Shown: positions 31,082 to 39,196 of the stretch, piece after piece
Position numbering within the stretch: the first letter of the stretch is position 1
Layout: every line of letters begins with the position of its first letter
Assembly (NCBI RefSeq): GCF_036059255.1
Contig: NZ_CP107947.1
Coordinates: forward strand, 3,348,001-3,412,000
DNA: 64,000 nt
Source of the DNA: Micromonospora sp. NBC_00389
GTDB lineage: Bacteria > Actinomycetota > Actinomycetes > Mycobacteriales > Micromonosporaceae
Direction of reading: 5' to 3'
Translations under genes and position numbers: made by a program
The notes under the pieces: model-generated
The model's database searches: none
Told to the model about the DNA's origin: nothing
What the model saw: only the letters and a program-made list of their open reading frames with translations

Positions 31082-31111
31082 TTGGCAGTCGTTCACCGGC
31101 TCGGCTAAAGT
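31082..31111 (+). promoter_or_regulatory. Housekeeping promoter of the tRNA cluster
   Basis: TTGGCA (31082-31087), an 18-nt spacer and TAAAGT (31106-31111), 33 nt before the tRNA-Gly 5' end. Confidence 0.7.
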
Positions 31112-31144
31112 TCTCATCCGTCACCCGGGAACGTCCGGGGGCGT

Positions 31145-31217
31145 GCGGACGTAGCGCAGCTGGTAGCGCATCACCTTGCCAAGGTGAGGGTCGCGGGTTC
31201 GAATCCCGTCGTCCGCT
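31145..31217 (+). tRNA. tRNA-Gly (GCC), copy 1
   Basis: 73-nt cloverleaf: acceptor GCGGACG/CGTCCGC, discriminator T, anticodon loop TTGCCAA (GCC) on a TCACC/GGTGA stem, T-loop GGTTCGAATCC. An identical copy is at 39344-39416. Confidence 0.97.
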
Positions 31218-31251
31218 CGGAGCTGCCGCCACGTATGACGGGGGCAACCTC

Positions 31252-31322
31252 GGTGGGGTGGCCGAGAGGCGAGGCAACGGCCTGCAAAGCCGTGTACGCG
31301 GGTTCAAATCCCGTCCCCACCT
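31252..31322 (+). tRNA. tRNA-Cys (GCA)
   Basis: 71-nt cloverleaf: acceptor GGTGGGG/CCCCACC, discriminator T, anticodon loop CTGCAAA (GCA), T-loop GGTTCAAATCC. It lies between tRNA-Gly and tRNA-Val; the second block lacks it. Confidence 0.97.
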
Positions 31323-31336
31323 CAGCAACAAGGCAC

Positions 31337-31411
31337 GGGCGATTGGCGCAGTGGGAGCGCGCTTCCTTGACACGGAAGAGGTCACTGGTTCAAACCCAGT
31401 ATCGCCCACCA
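31337..31411 (+). tRNA. tRNA-Val (GAC), copy 1
   Basis: 75 nt including an encoded CCA end: acceptor GGGCGAT/ATCGCCC, anticodon loop TTGACAC (GAC) on CTTCC/GGAAG, T-loop GGTTCAAACCC. An identical copy is at 39463-39537. Confidence 0.97.
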
Positions 31412-31415
31412 GCAA

Positions 31416-31452
31416 AAAAGGCCAGGTCAGAGATTATCTGACCTGGCCTTTT
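31416..31452 (+). terminator. Rho-independent terminator of the tRNA cluster
   Basis: AAAAGGCCAGGTCAGA, a 5-nt loop and the exact complement ending in TTTT, 4 bp after tRNA-Val. Classical structure with a T run. Confidence 0.95.
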
Positions 31453-31556
31453 CTTGATCTTCACCCTAGATCATGAGTCACCCGTGAGTTGCGACGGTCT
31501 CCATGCCCGCAGACACGCCGGCCAGCCCGGAACGAGCCGCACTCATCGCCGGTCAT

Positions 31557-33650
31557 TTATACAACGACCCGGACTGCCGTACTACCTTCTGGCGTCACAA
31601 GCGGGCGAGGCTTCAGCTCGTGCTTCCACAGGATTTCGCATATCTGGTCGAGGCCTCGAGTGAGGTGTCGACGGTAGGTTGAGAACGGTAGATTCAACCG
31701 ATGGGCGGCACTTTGCTGGGTTCGTGACCCTTCAAGGTAGGTGGCGGCGACGGCGCGATGCATTTTGACCGTACGCGGATCCTCGCGCAGTGCGCTGACG
31801 GCGTCGCCGAGCACATCTCGCAACGCCTCGGCCACTGCCGCCTCGTCGACCGGCTGACCGGCGAGCGAATGCCGGACGAGCTTAGCGTGCCTGAGTGGAT
31901 TGGCAGCCAGTTCGCTGGTGCTCCGCCAGCTGCCGAGCGCATGCCGTACTGCCGAGTCGAATTCAGTTCGCGACAGTTTGTTCATGGCGCCGGCAGGTTG
32001 AGTGGTGGGCGACGTGTTGTAGCGGTCCGCGAACCAGTGTTCGAGGGGGACGTGCTCCCAATTTCGGCCGAACAGCGTGTGCTCCACGCCGTCGATTCGG
32101 GGGCGCTGCGGGACCGGCCGGTGTTGTGCGTGGTCCATGAGCCGACGCCAGTAGTCGGGATCGGAGGGCACGACATATGAGCAGGTCAGATTCTCCGCTT
32201 GTACCCACTCCGCCATGATGCGCAGCTGCATAGGGTGCAGCCTCGCCGATACGCGGTGGTACGAAGCGGGATAGACAAGAAACCGGTCAATCCTGATGTG
32301 CTCGTGGGCGCGCAGCGCGCCGGTCTCGGTGGCGTGGGCCCAGGCGGCAGCCGCGACCGGGTCTCGCTGGAGTGCCTCTCGGTCACCAGCACGAAGCCGG
32401 ATCCATACCATGAACGCGACGAGAGCCCCGGATTCCGAACGATAGAGGCGTACGCACTCCGGCTCTCGCTGCAGCCAGAAGTCCAGAATGGCGATGGACT
32501 CCGGCCCTTCGGTCTCGGCCGCCATCGCGAGGACGTCGTGGCGGTCCTCCGGATTCATGGCTGCCTCGTGTAGCTGTCCTTCGTACGGGGTACTGAAGAA
32601 GTAGCGGTCCTCCTCCCCCAGTTCAGGTAGCAGGAGGTGAGACAGGTCCTGCATCGCGGGCAGCACGTCGGAACCGGTGGCGGCCCGGCCGACCTGGAGC
32701 AGATACGGCCAGATTCGATTGTAGATTTCGGCGTAGCGCTGTTGATTTCGCCATCGCAGGTCCGCCTCCAGGACCCCGCGGACGATGTCGTGCGGATATA
32801 TTCCGCGTGGACCCAGTTCTACGTATGGTTGCTGAATCAGCCAGTCGAACACCATGGCAGCGTCCGACTTGCTCATCACCGTCTGGAGCAGTCCTTCCGT
32901 AGTCACACGCGCTTGGGTCAACACGGTCAGCGCCACACGATGCGTCTCACTCGGCACGGGTCCCACGAGCTGACCCATCAACGGCGCGATGAAGTCCTGC
33001 GTGGGTCTCCACCTGGCATGGGAGGCACCGATGCGGGCGGCGGCCTCTGCCATGAGGCTCAGGGCCAACGGATTCCCGCCGGCGAAGGCGGCGATGATGT
33101 CTCGTAATTCCGGCCTCACAGCACGGGCATCGAGCAACGCGGCAGACTCCTTGAGACTGAGCCCATCGAGTTCCATCACTTGAAGTGTGCCCGCCCAGGC
33201 TACGTCGGAGGTCCAGCTCGCCGCCGGTGGTCTGCGGCCGGCCACGACCACCACCACACCGGTCTTGACCTGTGGAAGGAAGCGGTCCCGCAGCCAGTCT
33301 TCCAGAACCTCGCACTTCTCGAAGGTGTCAATCAATACCACCGTTCGGTGATCGGTGTGTGCCGTCTCCGCCTCCACGAAGAATTCGGCAGGAGACGGCT
33401 CAGTGCGGCCGTCGATTTCGATCACAGTGCGACCGGCTTCCTCGGCTTCGTCCTTGAACCGCCGGAGCAGCGACGACTTGCCGATTCCGCCGGGCCCATA
33501 CAGAAAACACACCGCGTATGCGCCGGGCTCACCTGCCAGCGCGGCCCGAAATTCGGCCAAGTAATGCTCTCGACCGATGAGACCTCGAGCACGAGACTCG
33601 CGGAGACGGCCCGCCAACCGGGCCTGCGGCGGGGACGGGAATTCGTGCAT
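31557..33650 (-). CDS. STAND-type ATPase with C-terminal HTH, probable regulator
   Basis: 697-aa protein. An N-terminal P-loop ATPase has Walker A GPGGIGKSS (residues 52-60) and Walker B VVLIDTFE (D108), with an FAGGNPLALSL motif of the kind seen in STAND/NACHT regulators. A long alpha-helical middle (about 250-600) is followed by a C-terminal HTH (RTQQSAAHRLNLPFSTYRRHL) resembling sigma region 4 or LuxR-type domains. ATG 33650 is chosen with AAGGGA upstream; the frame also opens at TTG 33671. GC and codon use are visibly lower than in the neighbours, and it sits directly downstream of the tRNA block, so recent acquisition is likely. Ligand and targets are unknown. Confidence 0.8.
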   Translation of the reverse strand: MHEFPSPPQARLAGRLRESRARGLIGREHYLAEFRAALAGEPGAYAVCFLYGPGGIGKSSLLRRFKDEAEEAGRTVIEIDGRTEPSPAEFFVEAETAHTDHRTVVLIDTFEKCEVLEDWLRDRFLPQVKTGVVVVVAGRRPPAASWTSDVAWAGTLQVMELDGLSLKESAALLDARAVRPELRDIIAAFAGGNPLALSLMAEAAARIGASHARWRPTQDFIAPLMGQLVGPVPSETHRVALTVLTQARVTTEGLLQTVMSKSDAAMVFDWLIQQPYVELGPRGIYPHDIVRGVLEADLRWRNQQRYAEIYNRIWPYLLQVGRAATGSDVLPAMQDLSHLLLPELGEEDRYFFSTPYEGQLHEAAMNPEDRHDVLAMAAETEGPESIAILDFWLQREPECVRLYRSESGALVAFMVWIRLRAGDREALQRDPVAAAAWAHATETGALRAHEHIRIDRFLVYPASYHRVSARLHPMQLRIMAEWVQAENLTCSYVVPSDPDYWRRLMDHAQHRPVPQRPRIDGVEHTLFGRNWEHVPLEHWFADRYNTSPTTQPAGAMNKLSRTEFDSAVRHALGSWRSTSELAANPLRHAKLVRHSLAGQPVDEAAVAEALRDVLGDAVSALREDPRTVKMHRAVAATYLEGSRTQQSAAHRLNLPFSTYRRHLTRGLDQICEILWKHELKPRPLVTPEGSTAVRVVV

Positions 33651-33806
33651 GACGCAAAGGTCCCTTAACAAATCTGAGCGCTAGGCTGCCGCGGCTGCGA
33701 GGCGGCCGGCTCAAAGCGTAGACGGGTTCAACGTTCTGCCATGGTCGACAACGATCACCCTTTGGCATGGCGACTTTGATGAAAGATCAGCCTACCCGAA
33801 GCGGGC

Positions 33807-33836
33807 GGGTCGACTGCCTCCAGGGACAGTCGACCC
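33807..33836. repeat. Hairpin GGGTCGACTG, 10-bp arms
   Basis: Perfect 10-bp arms with a 10-nt loop, in the gap between the STAND gene and the NadR-like remnant. It could be the terminator of a gene that has been lost. Confidence 0.5.
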
Positions 33837-33882
33837 CCACTACCTCGGTTTATTGACCGGTTACTGCAAGACGCGGTGCGAT

Positions 33883-34050
33883 GTGACCTGGTCGAGGGAC
33901 GATTTCGCCGAGGTGGTCGAGCGCCAGAACCGAGCCGAGGACGAGGCAGCCAGGATCGGTGGACCGATCCTGGTGTGTGACACCGATGCCCGGGCCAAAG
34001 CCTTTATGTATGTGCCCCCGCTTGGCCGCACGACCTCATCGCGTGAGTGA
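33883..34050 (+). pseudogene. NadR-like AAA ATPase remnant
   Basis: The frame reads VTWSRDDFAEVVERQNRAED, then IGGPILVCDTDARA, before running into unrelated sequence and a stop at 34050. This is the recognisable Walker-B region of NadR-type nicotinamide-riboside-kinase-like ATPases, where such proteins have WTxxxFxxIxxxQxxxEDxAA and LxCDTDxxAT. The P-loop half and everything downstream are missing, so it is a fragment of a lost gene. Its end overlaps the convergent PadR gene by 15 bp. Confidence 0.7.
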
Positions 34051-34563
34051 TGTCAGCAGCTCCCGCAGCCAGGCGATCTCGGTGCGGCTGGTGGTGGTGG
34101 CGATGCGGAACAGCCCTTGGCGGAAGGGGTCGTCGGGGAAGTCGGCGGCACGCAGTGGTCGGTCACCGTCCCAGAAGAAGCTCGCCGGCTGGGTGAGGAA
34201 GTCGAGCCGACGCTGCAGGACGGCGGCCTGGCCGGCCGGGTCGTCGAGATGGCGCAGGAAGGCCAGCAGCGTGAACCAGCGGTTCTCGTCGGTGATGAAC
34301 AGTTCGTCGGGGGTGCGGAGCTGACGTCTCAGCTCCGCCTCCCCGGCTGGGCTGAGGATGAGCACGTGCCGTGGTGCCGCCACCTGGCCGGCCTGCACAT
34401 CGCGACGGAGAAAGCCCGCACGCTCCATTCGCTTGATCGTCGGGTACAGCGTCCCGTCCGCGATCGGTCGGACGTGGCCGGTGAGCGCGGCCACGCGCCG
34501 GCGCAGCTCGTACCCGTGCAGCGGGGCGTCGGCCAGGAAGCCCAGTATCGCGAACTCCAACAT
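34036..34563 (-). CDS. PadR family transcriptional regulator
   Basis: 175-aa regulator with an N-terminal winged HTH (ILGFLADAPLHGYELRRRV, ADGTLYPTIKRMERAGFLRR) and a helical C-terminal dimer domain, the PadR-s2 type. The start ATG 34563 follows TAAGCT by 6 nt, implying a leaderless transcript. It is divergent from an alpha/beta hydrolase gene across a 62-bp gap carrying a palindrome, so it most likely represses itself and the hydrolase. Confidence 0.92.
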   Translation of the reverse strand: MLEFAILGFLADAPLHGYELRRRVAALTGHVRPIADGTLYPTIKRMERAGFLRRDVQAGQVAAPRHVLILSPAGEAELRRQLRTPDELFITDENRWFTLLAFLRHLDDPAGQAAVLQRRLDFLTQPASFFWDGDRPLRAADFPDDPFRQGLFRIATTTSRTEIAWLRELLTSLTR

Positions 34564-34569
34564 CGTGTT

Positions 34570-34575
34570 AGCTTA
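34570..34575 (-). promoter_or_regulatory. -10 hexamer TAAGCT of the PadR gene
   Basis: Six nt before ATG 34563. Confidence 0.55.
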
Positions 34576-34588
34576 CCTCCGCAACGGT

Positions 34589-34608
34589 ATACCTCGAAGC
34601 CGAGGTAT
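34589..34608. promoter_or_regulatory. Palindrome ATACCTCG-N4-CGAGGTAT, probable PadR operator
   Basis: Perfect 8-bp arms in the middle of the 62-bp divergent gap. Arm sequences of ATACCT/AGGTAT type are common in PadR operators. Confidence 0.65.
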
Positions 34609-34625
34609 TAATCAGGAGGTACGTG

Positions 34626-35378
34626 ATGCGCGGCGCCCAGGTGCGACCAGATGGCACGACGATCCGCTGGGTGGAGCTGCCCGGCGCCGAACCCACCCGG
34701 GTCTACCTGCACGGTCTGGGCGCCTCCTCGCCGGTTTACTACGCAGGAGTGGCCACCAACCCCACACTCGCCGGACGGCGCAGCCTGATGATGGATCTGC
34801 TCGGGCACGGCATCAGCGACCGACCGGCCGACGCCTCGTACACGTTGGAGGAGCACGCCGATCTGCTCGCCACGGCGCTGACCGCGGCCGGCGTCAGCGG
34901 CGCGGAGGTGATCGCCCACAGCATGGGCGGCGCCGTCGCCATCGTCCTGGCCGCGCGCCATCCGCACCTCGTCGCCGCACTGGTCCTGGTCGACGCCACC
35001 CTCGACCCGCAGCCTCCGGGCGTCGGCATTCAGGCCCGCTACACCGAGGAGCAGTTCGTCCGCGGCGATGGTCGAGCCGAGACGCTCGACCGCGTCGGCC
35101 CGGCCTGGGCGGCGACCATGCGGCTCACCGGTGCGGAAGCGCTCTACCGCACCGCGGCGCACCTTGGCGCCGGCACCACCCCCACCATGCGTGACCTGCT
35201 GCTCGACCTGCCTGTGCCGCGTACCTACCTCCACCCGGCCGAAAGCGAACCGATCGGTGCGCGTGCCCTCAGCGACGCCGGCGTGCGGGTGGTCGCCGTG
35301 CCGGACGCCGGCCACAACATCATGTTGGACAACCCCGACGGCTTCGTCGCGGCCACCGCCGCGGCACTGCTGGCGTAG
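34626..35378 (+). CDS. Alpha/beta hydrolase
   Basis: 250-aa alpha/beta-fold hydrolase. Oxyanion HGLG (residues about 30-33), nucleophile Ser in AHSMGGAVA, and His in DAGHNIML near the C terminus; an acidic member is likely in the DLPVPRTYLHPAES strand region. ATG 34626 has AGGAGG 6 nt before it. Divergent PadR control suggests an inducible role, for example hydrolysis of a phenolic or lactone ligand. Substrate unknown. Confidence 0.9.
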   Translation: MRGAQVRPDGTTIRWVELPGAEPTRVYLHGLGASSPVYYAGVATNPTLAGRRSLMMDLLGHGISDRPADASYTLEEHADLLATALTAAGVSGAEVIAHSMGGAVAIVLAARHPHLVAALVLVDATLDPQPPGVGIQARYTEEQFVRGDGRAETLDRVGPAWAATMRLTGAEALYRTAAHLGAGTTPTMRDLLLDLPVPRTYLHPAESEPIGARALSDAGVRVVAVPDAGHNIMLDNPDGFVAATAAALLA

Positions 35379-35413
35379 GGCAGGCGGTCGAACCCGTACC
35401 CGGAGGGCTCGGC

Positions 35414-36145
35414 TCAGAACGTCAGCAGCCGGAAGGTGCCCACGGTGCGGAAGCCGAGGCGGCGGTAGACGGGCTCACCGACGGGAGTCGAGGTGAGAGC
35501 GGCCGTGCGGACGCCCCGCTCGCCGGCCAGGTCGAGCGCGGCCCTGGTCATTGCCGCGCCGATGCCCCGCCGGCGCTGCTCGGGCTGAGTGCCGACGAAG
35601 TACAGCGTGAGCAGGCCGTGGCTGAGCCAGGCGACGGCCGTCCCGACGATCCGGTCGTCGAGGCGGCCGGCCAGCCTGAGCACGGTGCCGTCGCCGGAGA
35701 ACGCCTTCTCCCGGTCGATCGCCGCCGCCACGCCCTCCGCCGGGATTCCGGACACCCGGGCATACGCCGGGACGAACGTGTCCAGGTCGGTGCTCTCGCT
35801 GATGTGCAGCCCGGCGGGCGTCGGAGCGTCGGCCGCGTCACCGATCGCCACGGTCATGATCGGCAGACGGGCGACATCGACGGCGCCGAGGGACGCCAGG
35901 CCGTCGGCCGTGCCGGATTCGCTGCCCGGGCCGACCCACCACACTCGGGGTACGCCGTCGAGGCGGCGCCGGGCCTCGGTGAGGGCATCCTGCGGCGTAC
36001 GCCCGGTCACGCGCAGCACGCCGTTGAGGGGCGCGTGCGGCACGTCGCTGCGATAGGTCAGGAGATCGGGGTCCCCGGGCTCGCCGATGTTCCAGCCGAG
36101 CAGGTAAGCCCGGTGCGCGGCCAGGACGGTGTCGAGGAACTCCAC
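35414..36145 (-). CDS. GNAT family N-acetyltransferase
   Basis: 243-aa protein with a C-terminal GNAT domain (residues about 110-243): acetyl-CoA loop TQPEQRRRGIGAAMTRAAL and GEPVYRRLGFRTVGTFRLL. The N-terminal 100 residues resemble a degenerate second GNAT fold. GTG 36145 is chosen with TACGAT 7 nt upstream, although the frame is open to 36655. Divergent from a TetR gene. Substrate unknown. Confidence 0.85.
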   Translation of the reverse strand: MEFLDTVLAAHRAYLLGWNIGEPGDPDLLTYRSDVPHAPLNGVLRVTGRTPQDALTEARRRLDGVPRVWWVGPGSESGTADGLASLGAVDVARLPIMTVAIGDAADAPTPAGLHISESTDLDTFVPAYARVSGIPAEGVAAAIDREKAFSGDGTVLRLAGRLDDRIVGTAVAWLSHGLLTLYFVGTQPEQRRRGIGAAMTRAALDLAGERGVRTAALTSTPVGEPVYRRLGFRTVGTFRLLTF

Positions 36146-36152
36146 GAGTCGG

Positions 36153-36158
36153 ATCGTA
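36153..36158 (-). promoter_or_regulatory. -10 hexamer TACGAT of the GNAT gene
   Basis: Seven nt before GTG 36145. Confidence 0.5.
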
Positions 36159-36315
36159 ACGCGGGCCTCTGGGCAGTATGTGGAACGAACGTACAAGTAA
36201 TGATCGGCGCTGAGAGGTGTGGCTGGCTGCGGTTTCGGCAATCTGCCGGATGGAAGGCGGTCCCACCGGGCTCGCCGTGATGCACGATACTTTGGCGTAC
36301 GTTCCAGATATTCGC

Positions 36316-36321
36316 TAGTGT
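36316..36321 (+). promoter_or_regulatory. -10 hexamer TAGTGT of the TetR gene
   Basis: Six nt before ATG 36328; just upstream lies CGTACGTTCCA (36300-36306 region), a possible operator half-site. Confidence 0.55.
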
Positions 36322-36327
36322 GAGTGC

Positions 36328-36909
36328 ATGGCCCGTACTCGTGAGTTCGACCTCGACGCCGCGGTGGACGCGGCCATGCAGGTGTTCCGGAGCAAGGGCT
36401 ACGAGGGCACCTCGATCCGTGACCTCGCGGAGGCGACCGGCCTGGGCAGCGGCTCGATCTACGCCGCGTTCGGCAGCAAGGACGGTCTGTACCTGGCCGC
36501 GCTCGACCTCTACCGGCAGCACTACGCCGCCCCGCTGGTCGAGATGCTGCGCGCGGGCAACGACGCCCGCGAGGTCGTCCGTGCGATGTTCGTCGACCTG
36601 GTGGACGACGTCGCCGGCGACGGTCAGCGTCTCGCCTGCCTGATCGTCGGGGCATCGATGGAACGGGCCCACCACGACCTCCGGGTCGCCGAGCGACTCC
36701 GCTCGACCACCCAGTCCGTGGAGTTGGCGCTCTACGACCTGCTCGCCGAGGGGCAGCTGCGGGGTCAGATCCCGGCCGACCGCAGCGCCAGCGACCTGGC
36801 CGCCTTCCTGGTGACCAGCCTCCAAGGCCTGCGGGTGATGGGCGCCATCAACCCGGACCGAGCGGCCCTGATGCGCTCCGCCGAGGTCGCGCTCAGCTGC
36901 CTGAGCTGA
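36328..36909 (+). CDS. TetR family transcriptional regulator
   Basis: 193-aa regulator with a canonical N-terminal HTH (GYEGTSIRDLAEATGLGSGS followed by IYAAFGSKDGLYLAAL) and a C-terminal domain of the AcrR/YxaF-like group including SLQGLRVMG. ATG 36328 sits behind a leaderless-type promoter. It is divergent from the GNAT gene, with related GTACGTTC sequences near both promoters, so mutual control is plausible. Confidence 0.92.
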   Translation: MARTREFDLDAAVDAAMQVFRSKGYEGTSIRDLAEATGLGSGSIYAAFGSKDGLYLAALDLYRQHYAAPLVEMLRAGNDAREVVRAMFVDLVDDVAGDGQRLACLIVGASMERAHHDLRVAERLRSTTQSVELALYDLLAEGQLRGQIPADRSASDLAAFLVTSLQGLRVMGAINPDRAALMRSAEVALSCLS

Positions 36910-36951
36910 CCGCCCGCAGCGGGCTGACCGGCACCGCCGCGCGGCGATGGC

Positions 36952-37932
36952 CTACCCGGTCGCGGAGAGCAGCGCCTCGGCGAGGTCGGTGCGGGCGCTG
37001 AGCAGTGTCCGGCCCCGCCGGTGCGTCACCACCAGGCCGGCCGCGCGCAACGCGGTGAGGTGTTGGGAGACCCCGCCGGGCGACATCCCGGCGCGTCGGG
37101 CCAGCTCAGTGGTGCTCGCCGGCCCGGTCAGCTCGGTGAGCAGCCGGGCCCGCCCGCGACCGATCACGGCGGCCAGCGCGTCCGGTACGCCGTTCGGGCG
37201 CTCCCACAGTGTGCCGAGCCCGCGTGCCGGGTAGGCGAGTTGCGGCGCGCCCCCGGCGGAGACACTCAGCACCGACGGCCAGACGAAGACCGACGGGACC
37301 AGCACCAGCCCCGGCCCGTCCGGGACGTCCGGGGCCAGGCAGTGCCGCTGCGCGATGAGCAGGGTGTCGTCCTCCCACCGGACCTGCCGATGCAGGTCGT
37401 TGAGGAGCACGGCCGCGCCGTCCTCGGCCAGCAGACGGGCGCGGGCGGTGACGTCGGCGTCGAGCAGCAGCCGTAGCCGTGGCCAGTGCGGGGCCAGAGC
37501 GATCCGCCAGTACGCCTCGATCTCCTCGGTCAGCCGCCGCAGCCCGGCCGGCGGGTCGGCGTACAGGGCGGCGAGCGCCGGGCTTCGGTCGCCCGGGTAC
37601 AGGTCCAGGTGCGTGCGGACGGTGTCGGCCGGGGTGGCGCGCAGGGCGGCCAGTTCGGCGGCCAGGTCCGGGATGAGACCGGCGGACGGAGGGGTGAGGA
37701 AATCGGCCAGGTACCCGGGCGGGGCCGGCACCAGCTGCCAGAGCAGCCCGCCGTCCGGGCCGGCCAATCCGGCCTCGACCAGCGGTGGACGGACCCGACG
37801 TACCCAGGGCAGGTGGACGGCGTGGTCCCCGGGGTCGCGCAGCACCCGGACGCTCGCGACGACCTCCCACAGGCAGGAGACGGCGAACCGGATGCGGGCG
37901 ACGGCGCCCGCCGACAGGCCGATGGCGACCAC
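36952..37932 (-). CDS. ArsR-type winged-helix regulator with N-terminal DUF5937-like domain
   Basis: 326-aa protein. The C-terminal 80 residues form an ArsR winged helix (STTELARRAGMSPGGVSQHLTALRAAGLVVTHRRGRTLL). The N-terminal 230 residues match the pattern of DUF5937-like regulators (RIRFAVSCLWEVVASVRVLRD). GTG 37932 is used. Divergent from the PEP-mutase-family gene across 70 bp with an inverted repeat TTCAG-N6-CTGAA (37948-37963), probably its operator. Confidence 0.85.
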   Translation of the reverse strand: MVAIGLSAGAVARIRFAVSCLWEVVASVRVLRDPGDHAVHLPWVRRVRPPLVEAGLAGPDGGLLWQLVPAPPGYLADFLTPPSAGLIPDLAAELAALRATPADTVRTHLDLYPGDRSPALAALYADPPAGLRRLTEEIEAYWRIALAPHWPRLRLLLDADVTARARLLAEDGAAVLLNDLHRQVRWEDDTLLIAQRHCLAPDVPDGPGLVLVPSVFVWPSVLSVSAGGAPQLAYPARGLGTLWERPNGVPDALAAVIGRGRARLLTELTGPASTTELARRAGMSPGGVSQHLTALRAAGLVVTHRRGRTLLSARTDLAEALLSATG

Positions 37933-37947
37933 GGCACCCCCGTTGGA

Positions 37948-37963
37948 TTCAGCTGGGACTGAA
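37948..37963. promoter_or_regulatory. Inverted repeat TTCAG-N6-CTGAA, possible operator
   Basis: Midway in the 70-bp gap between the ArsR-type gene and the PEP-mutase-family gene. Confidence 0.4.
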
Positions 37964-38002
37964 ACATTACTGCGGCGGTCGGGGCGGGCCGAGACTTGCC
38001 GG

Positions 38003-38818
38003 GTGAGCGAACACCACACCCGAGCAGAACTGTTCCGATCCCTGCACACCCCCGGATCGCCGCTGGTCCTCGTCAACGCCTGGGATGCCGCGAGCGCCCG
38101 GATCGTGGCGGCCGCCGGCGCCCGCGCGGTGGCCACCACCAGCGCCGGCGTCTCCTGGAGCCTGGGCGCCCCGGACGGCGACGTCCTCGGTCGCGACGCG
38201 GCCGTCGACCTGGTCGGCCGGGTCGCCGCCGCGGTGCCGCTGCCGGTCACCGCGGACATCGAGTCCGGGTACGGGGCGACGCCGGCGGAGGTCGGTACGA
38301 CCATCCGCGCGGTGCTGGACGCCGGTGCCGTCGGCGTGAACATCGAGGACGCCCGACGCGAGGCCGGCCCGCCGTTGCGCGACGTGCCCGACCAGTGCGC
38401 CCGGATCGGCGCGGTGCGGGCCGCCGCCGACGCGGCGGGGCTGCCGCTCTACGTCAACGCCCGGATCGACACGTTCCTCAGCGGCACCGGCGGCCTGGAC
38501 GAGACCGTGGCCCGGGCCACCGCCTATCTCGCGGCCGGCGCGGACGGCTTCTTCGTGCCCGGGGTGGTCGATCCGGTGACCATCCGCGCGCTGGTGCAGG
38601 CGGTGCCGGCGCCGCTGAACGTGCTCGCCGGGCCGGGTGCGCCGGCGGTGGGGGAGCTGGCCCGCCTGGGGGTGGCCAGGGTGAGCCTCGGCTCGTCGGT
38701 CGCGGAGGCCGCGTACGCGGTTGCCCGCCGGGCGGCGGACGAGGCGCTCGGCGCGGGCACGTACGACGTGCTGGCGGACGCCCTCGACTACGGCACGCTC
38801 AACGCGTTGATGCGCTGA
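38003..38818 (+). CDS. Isocitrate lyase/PEP mutase superfamily protein
   Basis: 271-aa TIM-barrel enzyme of the PEP mutase/isocitrate lyase superfamily. NAWDAASARIV, ATTSAGVSWSLG, the metal-binding DIESGYG and NIEDARR, and NARIDTFL define it. The usual catalytic-loop Cys of lyases (KKCGH) is absent, so a methylisocitrate lyase is unlikely; oxaloacetate or 2-oxo-acid C-C lyase activity is possible. GTG 38003 has GAGACT 6 nt before it. Confidence 0.88.
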   Translation: MSEHHTRAELFRSLHTPGSPLVLVNAWDAASARIVAAAGARAVATTSAGVSWSLGAPDGDVLGRDAAVDLVGRVAAAVPLPVTADIESGYGATPAEVGTTIRAVLDAGAVGVNIEDARREAGPPLRDVPDQCARIGAVRAAADAAGLPLYVNARIDTFLSGTGGLDETVARATAYLAAGADGFFVPGVVDPVTIRALVQAVPAPLNVLAGPGAPAVGELARLGVARVSLGSSVAEAAYAVARRAADEALGAGTYDVLADALDYGTLNALMR

Positions 38819-38840
38819 ACGGGGAGGGCGGGGCCGTTGC

Positions 38841-38886
38841 CGACGACGGGCCGGTCACCTCGGTCGAGGTGGCCGGCCCGTCGTCG
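38841..38886 (+). terminator. Long hairpin after the PEP-mutase-family gene
   Basis: 22-bp arms (CGACGACGGGCCGGTCACCT region) with one mismatch, 23 bp after the stop; it also serves the convergent small membrane protein gene. Confidence 0.85.
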
Positions 38887-38926
38887 CGTGATCTGCCGGC
38901 TCCACCGGCGATGGGCAGGGGTCGGA

Positions 38927-39196
38927 TCACAGCGGCGGGGCGATGTCCCGCCGCTCCTCGACCCGGCGGTACTCCACTGGCTCCTCGACCCGTCGGTACT
39001 CGACCGGCTGCTCGCTGGTGGTGACCACCGCGCGGCGGCGACCCCAGATCAGCGTGGTCATGATCAGGCCGAGCACGCCGGCCGCCATGAGGATCCAGCC
39101 GACCACGTCGAGGTCGATGCCGCCGACGCTCGCGTCCAGGGCGAAGGTGAGGATCGCGCCGAGCGCGATGAGGAAGATGCTGGTGCCGATACCCAC
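38927..39196 (-). CDS. Small membrane protein, DUF6458-like
   Basis: 89-aa protein: two transmembrane helices (IFLIALGAILTFAL and GWILMAAGVLGLIMTTLIWG) flanking a conserved GGIDLDVVG turn, then a charged tail with a tandem PVEYRRVEE repeat. This GIDLDVVGWILM pattern is typical of actinobacterial DUF6458 proteins of unknown function. Start ATG 39196 has AGGAGG before it. Confidence 0.8.
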   Translation of the reverse strand: MGIGTSIFLIALGAILTFALDASVGGIDLDVVGWILMAAGVLGLIMTTLIWGRRRAVVTTSEQPVEYRRVEEPVEYRRVEERRDIAPPL

